This document shows positions 17,366-26,631 of a stretch of DNA of 40,453 nucleotides, in pieces; within the stretch, counting starts at the first letter, position 1; each line of letters starts with the position of its first letter. The translations under genes were made by a program, and so were the position numbers. The DNA is from an uncultured Clostridia bacterium (lineage in GTDB: Bacteria > Bacillota_A > Clostridia > TANB77 > CAG-508): NCBI GenBank assembly GCA_944393295.1, contig CALXZR010000092.1, positions 1-40,453 on the forward strand, written 5' to 3'. Below the pieces are notes generated by a model. That model ran no database searches, was not told the DNA's origin, and saw only the letters and a program-made list of their open reading frames with translations.

Positions 17366-19975
17366 TTAGTTAGCTTTTCTTCCTTCTGCTTTTCCAAATG
17401 TAATATAGTGTTTGTAGTATTCTATATTATTATTTCCAAAGGCTTTAGCTAAGTCTGGTTGTTCTTTATAAACACTTAGTTTGAATTCAGCACTTGCATC
17501 TCTTCCTTCTGTGATTCCATTACTTGCAAAATGATTTATTGCTAAAATATAATTATCTCCAAAAGCATTCTTCAAATCGCTATTGTTTTCTACATAATAT
17601 TTTACATCAAATAGTTCAGATGCTTGTCTTCCTTCTTTTATTCCGTTTGATTGAAAATGTTCAAAGGCTGCAGAATAATTATCTCCGAAAGCATTTTTTA
17701 AATCTTCATATTTATTTAAATAATATCTTGCATCAAAAGCTAAAGAAGCAATTCTTCCTTCCTTCATTCCATAATATGCCCAATGATTTTTTAGAGCTTC
17801 TTCATCATATCCGAAAGCTGCTTTTAAATCTGGATATAAATCTGCATATAATTTTGCATCAAATAAAGCATTACTATCTAAAACAGTAAATATTATTCCT
17901 CCTGTAGAATCATTATTTGCTTTTCTTCCTTCATTCATTCCAAATCTTAAGTAGTGAAGCATTAAATCATATGCATTCATATTTGCCAAATCACTATTGT
18001 TATTTCTATAATATTCTCCCCAATATGAACTTGAAGATTTTCTTAATTCTTTCCATCCAAAGTTTACAAAGTGCTCATAAGCTCCTTTATAATCATTTCC
18101 ATAAGCATCTTTTAAATCACTATTATTATTTAAATAGTATACTGGATTAAATACTGGTGAACCTTGTCTTCCTTCACTTATTCCATATGTTAACCAATGA
18201 TTTCTTAAAGCTGCTTCATCATTTCTAAAAGCTGTTTTTAAATCTGGATATAAATTTGCATAATAGTTTGCATCAAATGCTAAATCTGCAATTTGATTTA
18301 CTGAATAATTTGGTGTCTCTGGTATTGGAGTTGGCTCTGGTGTTGGTTCTGGTTCTGGTTCTGGCTCTGGTGTTACCTCACCTTTTGTATTCTCTAAAAC
18401 ACAAGTCCAAGCTTTAAATGGATTTTCTTGATACCATACTGAACCATCTTTTCTTAATGCTAAAAGACCATCTGGTAGTCTTACTGCATCAACAACATTT
18501 GTAAGAACTAAATTTGTATCATCATAATATAATTCATAATTATTCCTTAAAGTATAAGCATTATGAGTAGCATATCCACTTAAATCTGTTAATCCATTCC
18601 AAGAATAAACATAAGTTTTATCTGTTGCATTCAAATTGTAAAAGCTTCCATCTGTAAGTGTATATATATTATATGTTTTGAAATCTCCATATCCTATTTT
18701 GCTAACATTGTTTGCAACTTCTCTTGAAGTACCATCATTTTCATTCCAAGAATATAGTGTATTTCCTATTAAATAATAAGATCCATAAGCACTTTCAAAA
18801 GCTTGTTCAGAAACTAATTTTTTTGTATTTATACAATAAGTTTTTCCTTCTTTTACATAGAAGTTTCCTTCTGTTTTTGTAACATTAGTATCTACTTCTT
18901 CTACAACTATACTATCCTCATCTGTTGAAATTTTATATGTAACTTTATTTAAAGTTCCATCTTTTGTTAGATAAGTAGCAAATCCCCAACCGCTAGATAT
19001 GTCGCTTACATTTTCTATTGTTTTTGTTACTGGTTTACTAGCATCTTCACTTGTATAAGAAGTTATTTTTGCAGTATTTCCTTTTAGATACATACTTAAA
19101 TTTCTAGTTCCATATACATATTTTGATACATTAGTATCTACTTTTTTCATTGCAGCTTTTGGATTGCTTAAATCTGATTGATATAAATCTCCACTAGCTG
19201 TTAAAACTGCATTATAATATAATTTTGCACTATCGCAATTAGTTTTCTCTTCTGGATTAGTATTTACTTCACTTTCAGAAATTGTAATAGTAACAGTTTT
19301 TTCTGAAAGTTCACTTTTTAAAGTTACATCTGTGCTACCTGCTTTTTTAGCTCTTAAGCTATAGCTTTGATTATAATTATCACCTTTTTCTAATTCTAGA
19401 TTCGAATTTGAAAAATTAATTTCTATTGTTGGTTCTGTATGTCCTCCCCAAGTTGAAAATAAGAATAAAGCCTGTCCTACATAAATAGATTCTTCTTTTA
19501 TTTCAAAAGATTCAATTACATAGTTTCCAGCGTTAGTAACTCCCATTTCATCAGCCATTTGTGCACCATATAGAACAATATTCTCTGGTACATTTATTGT
19601 TGGTAAACTTTCTTTATCTACTTTATTAACTGAAATAGAAGATAATTTACTAAAACCTGTTAAATCAACTGTTTTATCTCCACTAAGATAAGTAAATGAA
19701 ACAGAATTTAAATTAGTTAAGTTTTTTAACTCTTCATATCCTTTTTCTGTAAGTCCTTCTCCTAAAGATATAGAAACTACATTTTCTAATTCTTCTTTAG
19801 TATATTGTCCATCATTATTTGGATCCCAATACTTTAGACCTTGTTTTAGAGTTTCGTCTGTAATTTCTACATATTCTTCACCTTCTGCCCCATAAACAGC
19901 TAAGCTCGAAAAACAAGAAAGTAACATAGAAAAAATTAGTAATAAGCTAATTACTTTTTTATCTAATTTACTCAT
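17366..19975 (-). CDS. secreted surface protein with LRR-like start and seven C-terminal repeats
   Basis: 869 aa. A signal peptide (residues 1-30, KKVISLLLIFSMLLSCF, then VYGAEG) is followed by an EF-hand-like loop DPNNDGQYTKEEL (about 51-63). Next come a few LRR-like strands (about 65-125), a long beta-rich region (about 150-540) with repeated YxxNDGT-like strands, a Pro/Glu/Thr linker (about 540-556), and seven repeats of about 40 residues to the end. No LPXTG or membrane tail is seen, so attachment would be through repeats or the wall. It stands next to polysaccharide genes and may bind surface glycan; this is inference. No exact family name. Confidence 0.75.
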   Translation of the reverse strand: MSKLDKKVISLLLIFSMLLSCFSSLAVYGAEGEEYVEITDETLKQGLKYWDPNNDGQYTKEELENVVSISLGEGLTEKGYEELKNLTNLNSVSFTYLSGDKTVDLTGFSKLSSISVNKVDKESLPTINVPENIVLYGAQMADEMGVTNAGNYVIESFEIKEESIYVGQALFLFSTWGGHTEPTIEINFSNSNLELEKGDNYNQSYSLRAKKAGSTDVTLKSELSEKTVTITISESEVNTNPEEKTNCDSAKLYYNAVLTASGDLYQSDLSNPKAAMKKVDTNVSKYVYGTRNLSMYLKGNTAKITSYTSEDASKPVTKTIENVSDISSGWGFATYLTKDGTLNKVTYKISTDEDSIVVEEVDTNVTKTEGNFYVKEGKTYCINTKKLVSEQAFESAYGSYYLIGNTLYSWNENDGTSREVANNVSKIGYGDFKTYNIYTLTDGSFYNLNATDKTYVYSWNGLTDLSGYATHNAYTLRNNYELYYDDTNLVLTNVVDAVRLPDGLLALRKDGSVWYQENPFKAWTCVLENTKGEVTPEPEPEPEPTPEPTPIPETPNYSVNQIADLAFDANYYANLYPDLKTAFRNDEAALRNHWLTYGISEGRQGSPVFNPVYYLNNNSDLKDAYGNDYKGAYEHFVNFGWKELRKSSSSYWGEYYRNNNSDLANMNAYDLMLHYLRFGMNEGRKANNDSTGGIIFTVLDSNALFDAKLYADLYPDLKAAFGYDEEALKNHWAYYGMKEGRIASLAFDARYYLNKYEDLKNAFGDNYSAAFEHFQSNGIKEGRQASELFDVKYYVENNSDLKNAFGDNYILAINHFASNGITEGRDASAEFKLSVYKEQPDLAKAFGNNNIEYYKHYITFGKAEGRKAN
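17369..18282 (-). repeat. seven tandem ~40-residue protein repeats
   Basis: The last ~305 residues of the surface protein consist of seven copies with the consensus FDAxYYxxxxxDLKxAFGxDxxxAxxHFxxxGxxEGRxAS. Copies 1 and 4 share YPDLK and HW; copies 2, 3 and 6 share NNSDLK or NNSDLA. Similar FDxxYYL...EGR repeats occur in many bacterial exoproteins and are thought to be binding or wall-targeting modules. Confidence 0.85.
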
Positions 19976-20110
19976 TCTTTTTCCCCTCCTAAAAAAAATT
20001 TTTATACATAGTAATTATATCATTTAAATTTCTTTTTACAATAAAATTTACAGAAATTTCACAAAAAATATATTTTATTTTTTTACAATATTCTACAAAT
20101 ACTAATCCCC

Positions 20111-21898
20111 TTAATATTCTACTATTTTATTATTTTTTAAAACTTCTATATATTCTTTAGATTTTTCACTTAATTCAAAACTTGGCTTATCTATAAAATA
20201 TTTAGATAAATCACTTGTGTTATTTTTTAAAGTTTCAAGCATATTCTCTACATTTAGAACTTCATTTATATAAATATTTACTTCATTGTAATCTTCTTTA
20301 ATTATCTTTTCATTAATTATCTGACTTAAAATTAAAATATAATTATCGTATTCTTCCATATTATATTTATCTAAAGAAATTGCTTTTTTACTAAATTCTA
20401 AAGCTTTATCATATTCTTTATTTTCAAGACAATAGCTAGCTTTTACTAAATATGCTTCCACAATATATTTATTTTTTTCTAATATTTCATCTGCTAACTC
20501 ATTTGCAGTATTTATATTGTTTTCTGAAAAATTATATTCCATTTTCTTAAGCTTTGCTTCTGTAAAACCTGGTAAAATACTTAAAGATAAATCGTAATTT
20601 CCTATATAATTTGCAAAACTTCCTAATCCTAGATATACATTTGTAATAAGAATTACTAATATAAAGACTGTTACTAATATACTTTTTTTAAGTTCAAAGC
20701 TTGTATTTAGCATTTTACTTATTTTAGTATTTTTTAATTTTGAATTCTTTTCACTATTAAATAATAATTCTTCTGAAATAATTAATACTAATATAAAAAT
20801 TATACTTATAAACTCTAAATCAAATTCAAAAAGCATATGAATTAGCATTGTAGACAATAATAAGAAATTTCTTAAGAAATTATTCTTCTCTTCTTTTTTA
20901 GATTTTAAGTAAGCTTTTAAAAAGCTTATAATTTTTTCTATTAAATATATAAAAACTATTAAACTTATTAAAATTCCATAATCTAAAGCAATTTGTAAAA
21001 CATCATTATGTACGAATTTAACAGAATACATTGCTGTTTGTACTTCTTTATAGCAATATGAATATCCCATATATCCAAGACCAAAAGGATTGGATAGTAT
21101 TAGCTCTAATGCATCTTTAAAATAAACAAATCGACCAAGTAATGAGCTAGATGTTATTTCTGCTGTTAAAAATCTTCCAATATTTTGAAAATTATTAGTT
21201 GCTAATGCTATTGCTATTGCTATAAGTATAATTGCTGTAAAGCTTAATAAATAATATTTTTTATATTTTTTCTCTACAATTGTAAAAAATATTACAAATA
21301 TATTTATTATTGCTAGAAAAAAAGTAATTCTACTTCCAGTAAGTAAAATAGCTATAAATAGAAGTATTGAAAATAAAAGCTTTAATTTATTAGATATTTC
21401 TTTTGAAAAAACAAGAATTATAATTCCTAAAAGCAAAAATAAAGCAAAGGTATTAGCATATTGAAAAAAGCCTGTTAATCTATTTCCTTCTGAGAAAACA
21501 AAATTTCTTACAGGTTGTATAAAATACATAATTATAGATATAAAAAACATTGCAATACCAGCTATTGGAATTGCTAAAAAAGCTGACTTTATTTCTTTTT
21601 CTTCATATTGACAAAGATTTAAATAAAATAGTAAAATCGCTAAATTTCTAAATACTCCAAATATTGCTATACTTCTATCTACTGCAAAAAAGCAAGTTAC
21701 AATACTTCCTAAAATTAGTATACAAATTAAAATAAATATACTATTTATTTTAACATTTATTTTTTTATTTTTTAGATATTTAATTAGGAGATTTAATGCT
21801 AAAATTGCTGATATTATACACACTATAAAATCATAAAATCCTCCTAAAGCAAAAGCTATTAAAAATATAATTGAAAATAAAAAATTTATCTTTTTCAT
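20111..21898 (-). CDS. O-antigen ligase/polymerase-like membrane protein with TPR tail
   Basis: 595 aa with about 11-13 hydrophobic helices through residue ~430. The large loop near residues 255-305 contains GRFVYFKDALELILSNPFGLGYMGY and HNDVLQIALDYG, the pattern of Wzy/WaaL-type O-antigen ligases where the conserved HN(x)D/LQ motif sits in an outer loop. The C-terminal ~140 residues form TPR-like helices (EAYLVKASYCLENKEYDKALEFSKKAISLD). In Gram-positives such proteins polymerise or transfer surface polysaccharide or teichoic-type glycans. It lies beside pdaA and two glycosyltransferase genes. Confidence 0.75.
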   Translation of the reverse strand: MKKINFLFSIIFLIAFALGGFYDFIVCIISAILALNLLIKYLKNKKINVKINSIFILICILILGSIVTCFFAVDRSIAIFGVFRNLAILLFYLNLCQYEEKEIKSAFLAIPIAGIAMFFISIIMYFIQPVRNFVFSEGNRLTGFFQYANTFALFLLLGIIILVFSKEISNKLKLLFSILLFIAILLTGSRITFFLAIINIFVIFFTIVEKKYKKYYLLSFTAIILIAIAIALATNNFQNIGRFLTAEITSSSLLGRFVYFKDALELILSNPFGLGYMGYSYCYKEVQTAMYSVKFVHNDVLQIALDYGILISLIVFIYLIEKIISFLKAYLKSKKEEKNNFLRNFLLLSTMLIHMLFEFDLEFISIIFILVLIISEELLFNSEKNSKLKNTKISKMLNTSFELKKSILVTVFILVILITNVYLGLGSFANYIGNYDLSLSILPGFTEAKLKKMEYNFSENNINTANELADEILEKNKYIVEAYLVKASYCLENKEYDKALEFSKKAISLDKYNMEEYDNYILILSQIINEKIIKEDYNEVNIYINEVLNVENMLETLKNNTSDLSKYFIDKPSFELSEKSKEYIEVLKNNKIVEY

Positions 21899-21949
21899 AT
21901 GATTCTCTCTTTTTTATTAATTTTTTCTTATTATATTACATCTGTTTAC

Positions 21950-21985
21950 AAAATAAAAGAGATATAATAAAATTTATTATATCTC
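21950..21985 (-). terminator. terminator of pdaA
   Basis: GAGATATAATAAA and its exact complement form a 13-bp stem (21959-21971 with 21973-21985); on the minus strand it is followed by TTTTATTTT. It lies about 30 bases after the pdaA stop. Confidence 0.85.
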
Positions 21986-22016
21986 AGAATTATTCTAAAT
22001 TTTTATTTATATTAAC

Positions 22017-22799
22017 TTATCTTACAAAATCATTTAAACTTCTTATCTCATAACCTTGATTTTTTATTTCTTTTATCAAAGAATCTAAAATAACACTATT
22101 GTCTTTTGATGTTGAGTGTAATAGTATTACTGCTCCATTATGCAAATTGTCTAAAATTTTCTTTTTTCCATATTCTTCTCTACCTTGCTTAGTTTTATCC
22201 CAATCATCATAAGCAGAAGACCAAAGTACACTAGTATAACCTAAAGAATTTATATAGTCAGTTGTCCTTTCGCTAAATTCACCTTTAGGTGGTCTAAAAA
22301 ATGTCATCTCGTAACCTGTTTTTTCATATACAGCATTATGCAATTTCATTACTTCTTCTTTTATTTCTTCATTTGATAAATTTGGTAAGCATTTATGATT
22401 CACAGTATGATTTCCTACTACATTTCCGCCTTCTATCATTTTCTTCACTAAATCACCTGCAGTATTTAAATAATGACCTGTTATAAAAAAAGCAGCCGTA
22501 ACATCATTTTCTGCTAAAGTATTTAAAATACTTTCAGTATACCCAGCTTCATATCCAGCATCAAATGTTAAATAAACATATTTATCATTTGCATTTCCCA
22601 TTGCTATTCCATTATACTTTTCTATAACTTTTAAACTTTTACTATCTAAAACTGGTTGAGTATGATTTTCTCCTCTTCTAAATCCCCATGCTAGAATCTC
22701 ATTACTTAATTCATTTGCTTGAGATGCAAGTGTAAATTGTACTATACTTACAATTAATAAGCCTAATACAAAAACATATCTTTTTACTTTATCCTTCAT
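22017..22799 (-). CDS. pdaA: polysaccharide deacetylase, PdaA type
   Basis: 260 aa with a signal or anchor helix at residues 7-25. The NodB domain has motif 1 TFDAGYE (about 78-84), motif 2 GNHTVNH (about 131-137), motif 3 RPPKGEFS (about 167-174) and motif 5 VILLHST (about 226-232). The long lead-in ILAWGFRRGENHTQP and the Gly-Tyr-Glu after the catalytic Asp are marks of PdaA, which removes the acetyl group from N-acetylmuramic acid as a step to the delta-lactam of spore cortex. That fits a spore former. A general peptidoglycan deacetylase is the alternative. Confidence 0.85.
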   Translation of the reverse strand: MKDKVKRYVFVLGLLIVSIVQFTLASQANELSNEILAWGFRRGENHTQPVLDSKSLKVIEKYNGIAMGNANDKYVYLTFDAGYEAGYTESILNTLAENDVTAAFFITGHYLNTAGDLVKKMIEGGNVVGNHTVNHKCLPNLSNEEIKEEVMKLHNAVYEKTGYEMTFFRPPKGEFSERTTDYINSLGYTSVLWSSAYDDWDKTKQGREEYGKKKILDNLHNGAVILLHSTSKDNSVILDSLIKEIKNQGYEIRSLNDFVR

Positions 22800-22886
22800 T
22801 CTTATTCCTTTCTAAAGAGCTAGCAAGCTCAATTTTAAATTTACTTTTATAAATTTATATGAGGAATAAAAATAAAAAATGTGTAA

Positions 22887-24194
22887 TTATTTATTTTTTA
22901 ATATAAAAACATTATTTATAGAAAGTAATATTCCAAGTAAAAATATAGTCATATGTCTATTTGTAAACATGAAATGTAAAGTAGTGTGATTTGCTAACAC
23001 TATATACCATACAATTGGCATTAGCGCTATTAACAAAAAAGGAATACTATTTTTAACAATTTTATCTAATTTATTAATAACCGTAAATCTATCTTTAATA
23101 ATAAATACAAATATATGTATATAAATAATTAATATATAATAAAAAATTATATATTTTAAATTACGACTTATATAATAATGTAAAAACTCACCAATAGATA
23201 AATTTATATTTTCATTTACCCTTTCAGATCTATACAAAACTTGAGCTATAGCAGATTTTATTAAATCTTTGTTATACAATACATCATACAAAACCCATTT
23301 TGTAAACCAAGTTATTCCGTATCCTAAAATCCAAATTATACTAGCTTTAACTACAATTTTTATACCTTCTTTAATACTAATCTCTTCTTTTTGTCTATAT
23401 AAAACATATATAGAAAGTGGAAAAGCTAATGTAATTAATGGTACAGTTAGATAATCTACAAAATTTGCTATGCACGCTACTATAAATATAAACAAATAAA
23501 AATCTTTTATTTTTTCTAGTCTCTTTAACAAAATAATACTAGCTATCATCATAACTAAATATACAGGAGAGCTTTCTAGTGAAAAAGATGCAAAAAAATA
23601 CCCATTTGCTATTAATGCAAAAGCATATATAAAAGCTATAGTAATATTAAACTTCTTTTTTAAAAGATATATCATAATTCCTAGCAAACATACAAAAATT
23701 CCTAATAAAAGATATCTTATTTGAGTAACATTAAAAATTAATAATAAAGGTCTTAAAACACTCAAATATCCATGCCAATATCTAGCATACTCAATAGAAG
23801 TATCTATATTTCCATCTAAAAATTCTATAAGTTCAGTGGAAGGATCATAGTATTCTGTCCCTATAGATACTAACTCTCCATAAGTGTCTGTAAGTTGGTG
23901 TTTTGTAACTTCAGCCTTAAAGTTTTTTCTAGCACTCATATATGAAAAAACTGGATTTTTGCTATTTATAGAATATGCCTCATTTATCATTAATACATCT
24001 GTATAATTATTGTTTATTGTTTCAAAAAAGTTTGAAATTCTATAATAATTTCCCTGCTCTTTTAAAATTTTAGCAGATTCTCTAACATTATTTTCTATCA
24101 ATATTGATGGAAATAAACTACTATTTAAAAGTAATACATTAAAAATTATAATTAATCCTATAAAAATAATTATATATTTTAGTATTTTTCTCAT
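22887..24194 (-). CDS. multi-pass membrane protein, GT-C glycosyltransferase-like
   Basis: 435 aa with an N-terminal helix (6-28), an extracytoplasmic loop of about 120 residues (YYDPSTELIEFLDGNIDTSIEYARYWHGYL and similar), then about 9 helices. The layout of a long first outer loop with acidic residues and HG/W near its end resembles GT-C enzymes that use lipid-linked sugars, but I see no clear DxD or DE motif and no exact family. Its ATG shares the last base of the stop codon of the upstream GT2 gene (TAATG), so the two are translationally coupled. A job in modifying surface polysaccharide with the sugar made by the GT2 partner is likely; this is inference. Confidence 0.6.
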   Translation of the reverse strand: MRKILKYIIIFIGLIIIFNVLLLNSSLFPSILIENNVRESAKILKEQGNYYRISNFFETINNNYTDVLMINEAYSINSKNPVFSYMSARKNFKAEVTKHQLTDTYGELVSIGTEYYDPSTELIEFLDGNIDTSIEYARYWHGYLSVLRPLLLIFNVTQIRYLLLGIFVCLLGIMIYLLKKKFNITIAFIYAFALIANGYFFASFSLESSPVYLVMMIASIILLKRLEKIKDFYLFIFIVACIANFVDYLTVPLITLAFPLSIYVLYRQKEEISIKEGIKIVVKASIIWILGYGITWFTKWVLYDVLYNKDLIKSAIAQVLYRSERVNENINLSIGEFLHYYISRNLKYIIFYYILIIYIHIFVFIIKDRFTVINKLDKIVKNSIPFLLIALMPIVWYIVLANHTTLHFMFTNRHMTIFLLGILLSINNVFILKNK

Positions 24195-24916
24195 TAATTA
24201 CTCCTATTTTTAGAAACTTTATATTTTCCTCTATTAACTGCCATATAGCAAATTAATCTTAAATGTCTTAGTCCATCTCTAATTGCTTTTAGATGAGGTT
24301 TTCTATTTCTTAAATCATTTCTTAAATCTGTTTCAACTTCAGTCATTTTTAAATTATTTATTTTTGCACTAATAATCATTTCACTAGCATATTCCATACC
24401 TGAACTTTTTAAATTTAAATTTTTTATACTTTGAGTTTTGTAGGCTCTTAGACCACAATGATAATCTTTTATTTTAGTGTGAAAAATTAAATTTGCAAAC
24501 GTCGATAACATTTTCCCACCAATTTTGTGAGAAAACGGCATTGCACCTTTTTCTATATTTCCTTTAAAGCGATTTCCTACTACTAAATCATCACCTTTTT
24601 GTAATCTAGATATAAATTCATCTAATTTTGAAAAATTATAACTGCCATCACTATCTCCCATAATACAAAATTTTCCAAATGCATTTTTTGTACCACAATT
24701 TAAAGCATTTCCATAACCTATCTCTCTGCAAAATACAACTCTTGCTCCATAATCTTTAGCTATGTAAGCACTATTATCTGTACTATTATTATCCACAACA
24801 AGAATTTCTGCATTTAATTTTCTTTTTTTTATATATGATTGAATTTCTTCTATGCAATATGGCAAAGATTTTTCTTCATTTAAAGTTGGTAAAATAAATG
24901 TATATTCTGGTTTCAT
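24194..24916 (-). CDS. GT2 glycosyltransferase, dolichol-phosphate mannose synthase-like
   Basis: 240 aa. GT-A fold with FILPTLNEEKSL (7-18), ILVVDNNSTDNS (about 38-49), and the metal motif in MGDSDGSYNF (about 86-95). VGNRFKG and HCGLRAYK are also typical of DPM1/polyprenyl-phosphate sugar transferases. Such enzymes move a sugar from a nucleotide to a polyprenyl phosphate at the membrane. No own membrane helix is seen. It is coupled by a 1-base overlap to the GT-C-like gene, the common pairing of donor maker and donor user. Family call is firm; the sugar is unknown. Confidence 0.85.
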   Translation of the reverse strand: MKPEYTFILPTLNEEKSLPYCIEEIQSYIKKRKLNAEILVVDNNSTDNSAYIAKDYGARVVFCREIGYGNALNCGTKNAFGKFCIMGDSDGSYNFSKLDEFISRLQKGDDLVVGNRFKGNIEKGAMPFSHKIGGKMLSTFANLIFHTKIKDYHCGLRAYKTQSIKNLNLKSSGMEYASEMIISAKINNLKMTEVETDLRNDLRNRKPHLKAIRDGLRHLRLICYMAVNRGKYKVSKNRSN

Positions 24917-24937
24917 AAAATTTAATTCCTTAGTATA

Positions 24938-25615
24938 TTAATTTTCTAATATCTTCCAGCTTCCTATTTTTTCCGGATAGTCTTCAAAAGTTAATCTTTC
25001 TTTAGTAGTTGGATGATTAAAGCTTAGAGAAAAAGCCCATAATGCTAGTTGCTTTCCTCTACCTCTTGTGCCGTATTTTTGATCCCCATATAAGCTATGT
25101 CCTCTCGATGAAAATTGCACTCTTATTTGATGATGCCTACCTGTATGTAATAAAACTTTAACTACTGATAAATTAATTTCTTCATTATATTTTAAAACTT
25201 CATAATCTAAAATTGCTTCTTTTGCATTTTTATTCTTTGAATCTGAAATTTTACTTGTATTTGTTTTTTCTATTTTTAACAAATAATCTTTAAAAGTTCC
25301 CTTTTCTTTTTCTAATTTTCCATCAACTATACATAAATACTTCTTTTCAAATTCTTTATTTCTAACTTGTTCACTTAGTCTAGCAGCTGCTTTAGAAGTT
25401 TTTGCAAAAACCATCACACCACCAGTTGGTCTATCTAATCTATGTATTAAGCCTAAATATACATCTCCTGGTTTATTATATTTTTCTTTTAAATATGCTT
25501 TAATTATTGTAAGCATATCTTGATCTCCAGTTTTATCCCCTTGTGATGGTATATTTACTGGTTTTTCTACTACGATTATGTGATTATCTTCATATATAAT
25601 TTTTAAATTTTGCAT
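24938..25615 (-). CDS. RluA-family rRNA/tRNA pseudouridine synthase
   Basis: About 225 aa from the ATG at 25615, which has GGAG just ahead; the longer in-frame start at 25657 lies inside the upstream gene. The catalytic motif HRLDRPTGG holds the active Asp. Other marks are VVEKPVNIPSQ near the start and GRHHQIRVQF plus LYGDQKYG. It lacks the N-terminal S4 domain, like RluA/TruC-type members, so the exact target uridine cannot be told. It follows an RlmI-like methyltransferase by 11 bases; the two likely form an RNA-modification operon. Confidence 0.88.
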   Translation of the reverse strand: MQNLKIIYEDNHIIVVEKPVNIPSQGDKTGDQDMLTIIKAYLKEKYNKPGDVYLGLIHRLDRPTGGVMVFAKTSKAAARLSEQVRNKEFEKKYLCIVDGKLEKEKGTFKDYLLKIEKTNTSKISDSKNKNAKEAILDYEVLKYNEEINLSVVKVLLHTGRHHQIRVQFSSRGHSLYGDQKYGTRGRGKQLALWAFSLSFNHPTTKERLTFEDYPEKIGSWKILEN

Positions 25616-25626
25616 TTTTACTCCAA

Positions 25627-26487
25627 TTAACTTTCCCATCTTCCATAAATACCACAAGGAAGAATTAGCTTAGAATTTTTCATTGGAAGCCCAATTTCTC
25701 CTGATGATAATTTACCATTTTTTCTATTTAACTTTAAAATTAATATATTTTCTAAAACCTTTGCAGAAATACCAGTTGTATAAGAATTTATTAAGAAAAA
25801 TAAAGGTTTATCAGATAAAACTTTACTGCATAATTCTACTAAATCTGCAATATTATTTTCAAACTGCCATACTTCTCCATTTTTACCTCTTCCATAAGAA
25901 GGTGGATCCATTATAATAGCATCATATTTATTTCCTCTTCTAATTTCTCTTTGAACAAATTTTGTAACATCATCTATAATATATCTAACTGGTCTATCTT
26001 TAAGCCCTGAAGAAACTATATTTTCTTTTGCCCAAGATACCATACCTTTTGAACTGTCTACATGGCAAACAGAAGCTCCTGCATAGCTACACGCAACCGT
26101 TGCTCCTCCAGTATATGCAAATAAGTTTAAAATTTTTATTTCTCTTCCTGCATTTTGTATCTTATTTATCATCCAATCCCAATTAACAGCTTGCTCTGGA
26201 AATAATCCTGTATGTTTAAATCCCATTGGTTTTATGTTAAAAGTTAAATCTTTGTATTTTACCTGCCAAGCTTCTGGTATTTTTTTATATTTTTGCCAAT
26301 TTCCACCACCAGTACTACTTCTATTATAACGAGCATTTGCCTCTTTCCATTTCTCTGGATAAGATTTTTCCTTCCAAATTATTTGTGGATCTGGTCTTAT
26401 TAAATAGATATTTCCCCATCTTTCTAGCTTTTCCCCATTTGCCATATCTAAAATTTCATAATCTTGCCAATCATTTGCTATATTCAT
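25627..26487 (-). CDS. class I SAM-dependent methyltransferase, RlmI/RlmK-like
   Basis: 286 aa. The Rossmann methyltransferase core has motif I NLFAYTGGATVA (about 121-132), motif II around VDSSKGMVSWAKEN, and DPPSYGRG (about 194-201) as motif IV. HTGLFPEQAVNWDWM (about 92-106) precedes motif I, as in the RlmI-type family that methylates bases of 23S rRNA. It lacks the N-terminal PUA domain of RlmI, so the exact target is uncertain. It is the first gene of a pair with the pseudouridine synthase. Confidence 0.82.
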   Translation of the reverse strand: MNIANDWQDYEILDMANGEKLERWGNIYLIRPDPQIIWKEKSYPEKWKEANARYNRSSTGGGNWQKYKKIPEAWQVKYKDLTFNIKPMGFKHTGLFPEQAVNWDWMINKIQNAGREIKILNLFAYTGGATVACSYAGASVCHVDSSKGMVSWAKENIVSSGLKDRPVRYIIDDVTKFVQREIRRGNKYDAIIMDPPSYGRGKNGEVWQFENNIADLVELCSKVLSDKPLFFLINSYTTGISAKVLENILILKLNRKNGKLSSGEIGLPMKNSKLILPCGIYGRWES

Positions 26488-26631
26488 TTCTTATTCCTTT
26501 TCTCTTTTAAATTACTTTTTCATTATACTATAAATTGAAAAAAAAATAAAGTTTTTTTAGCTTTAAATGGCAAATGCCACAGAATGCAAATTATCACATA
26601 CTATGGCATCACCTAAAATTATTTTTTGTTT

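Noticed and set aside
17524..18150. Plus-strand ORFs opposite the surface repeats
   Set aside because: They mirror the repeats of the real minus-strand gene; no start signal.
17369..18282. Repeats as a possible CRISPR array
   Set aside because: The period is about 120 bases and the copies encode degenerate protein repeats in one frame, not identical DNA repeats with unique spacers.
24938..26487. Methyltransferase/pseudouridine synthase pair as a defence or modification system
   Set aside because: Both match common rRNA-modification families and have native codon use; no nuclease partner is nearby.
26530..26631. Palindrome TGGCAAATGCCA after the 26632-27225 gene as its terminator
   Set aside because: The loop would be too small and the U-run is not adjacent; the transcript may end near the AAAG/CTTT and T9 region, but I cannot support a clear hairpin.
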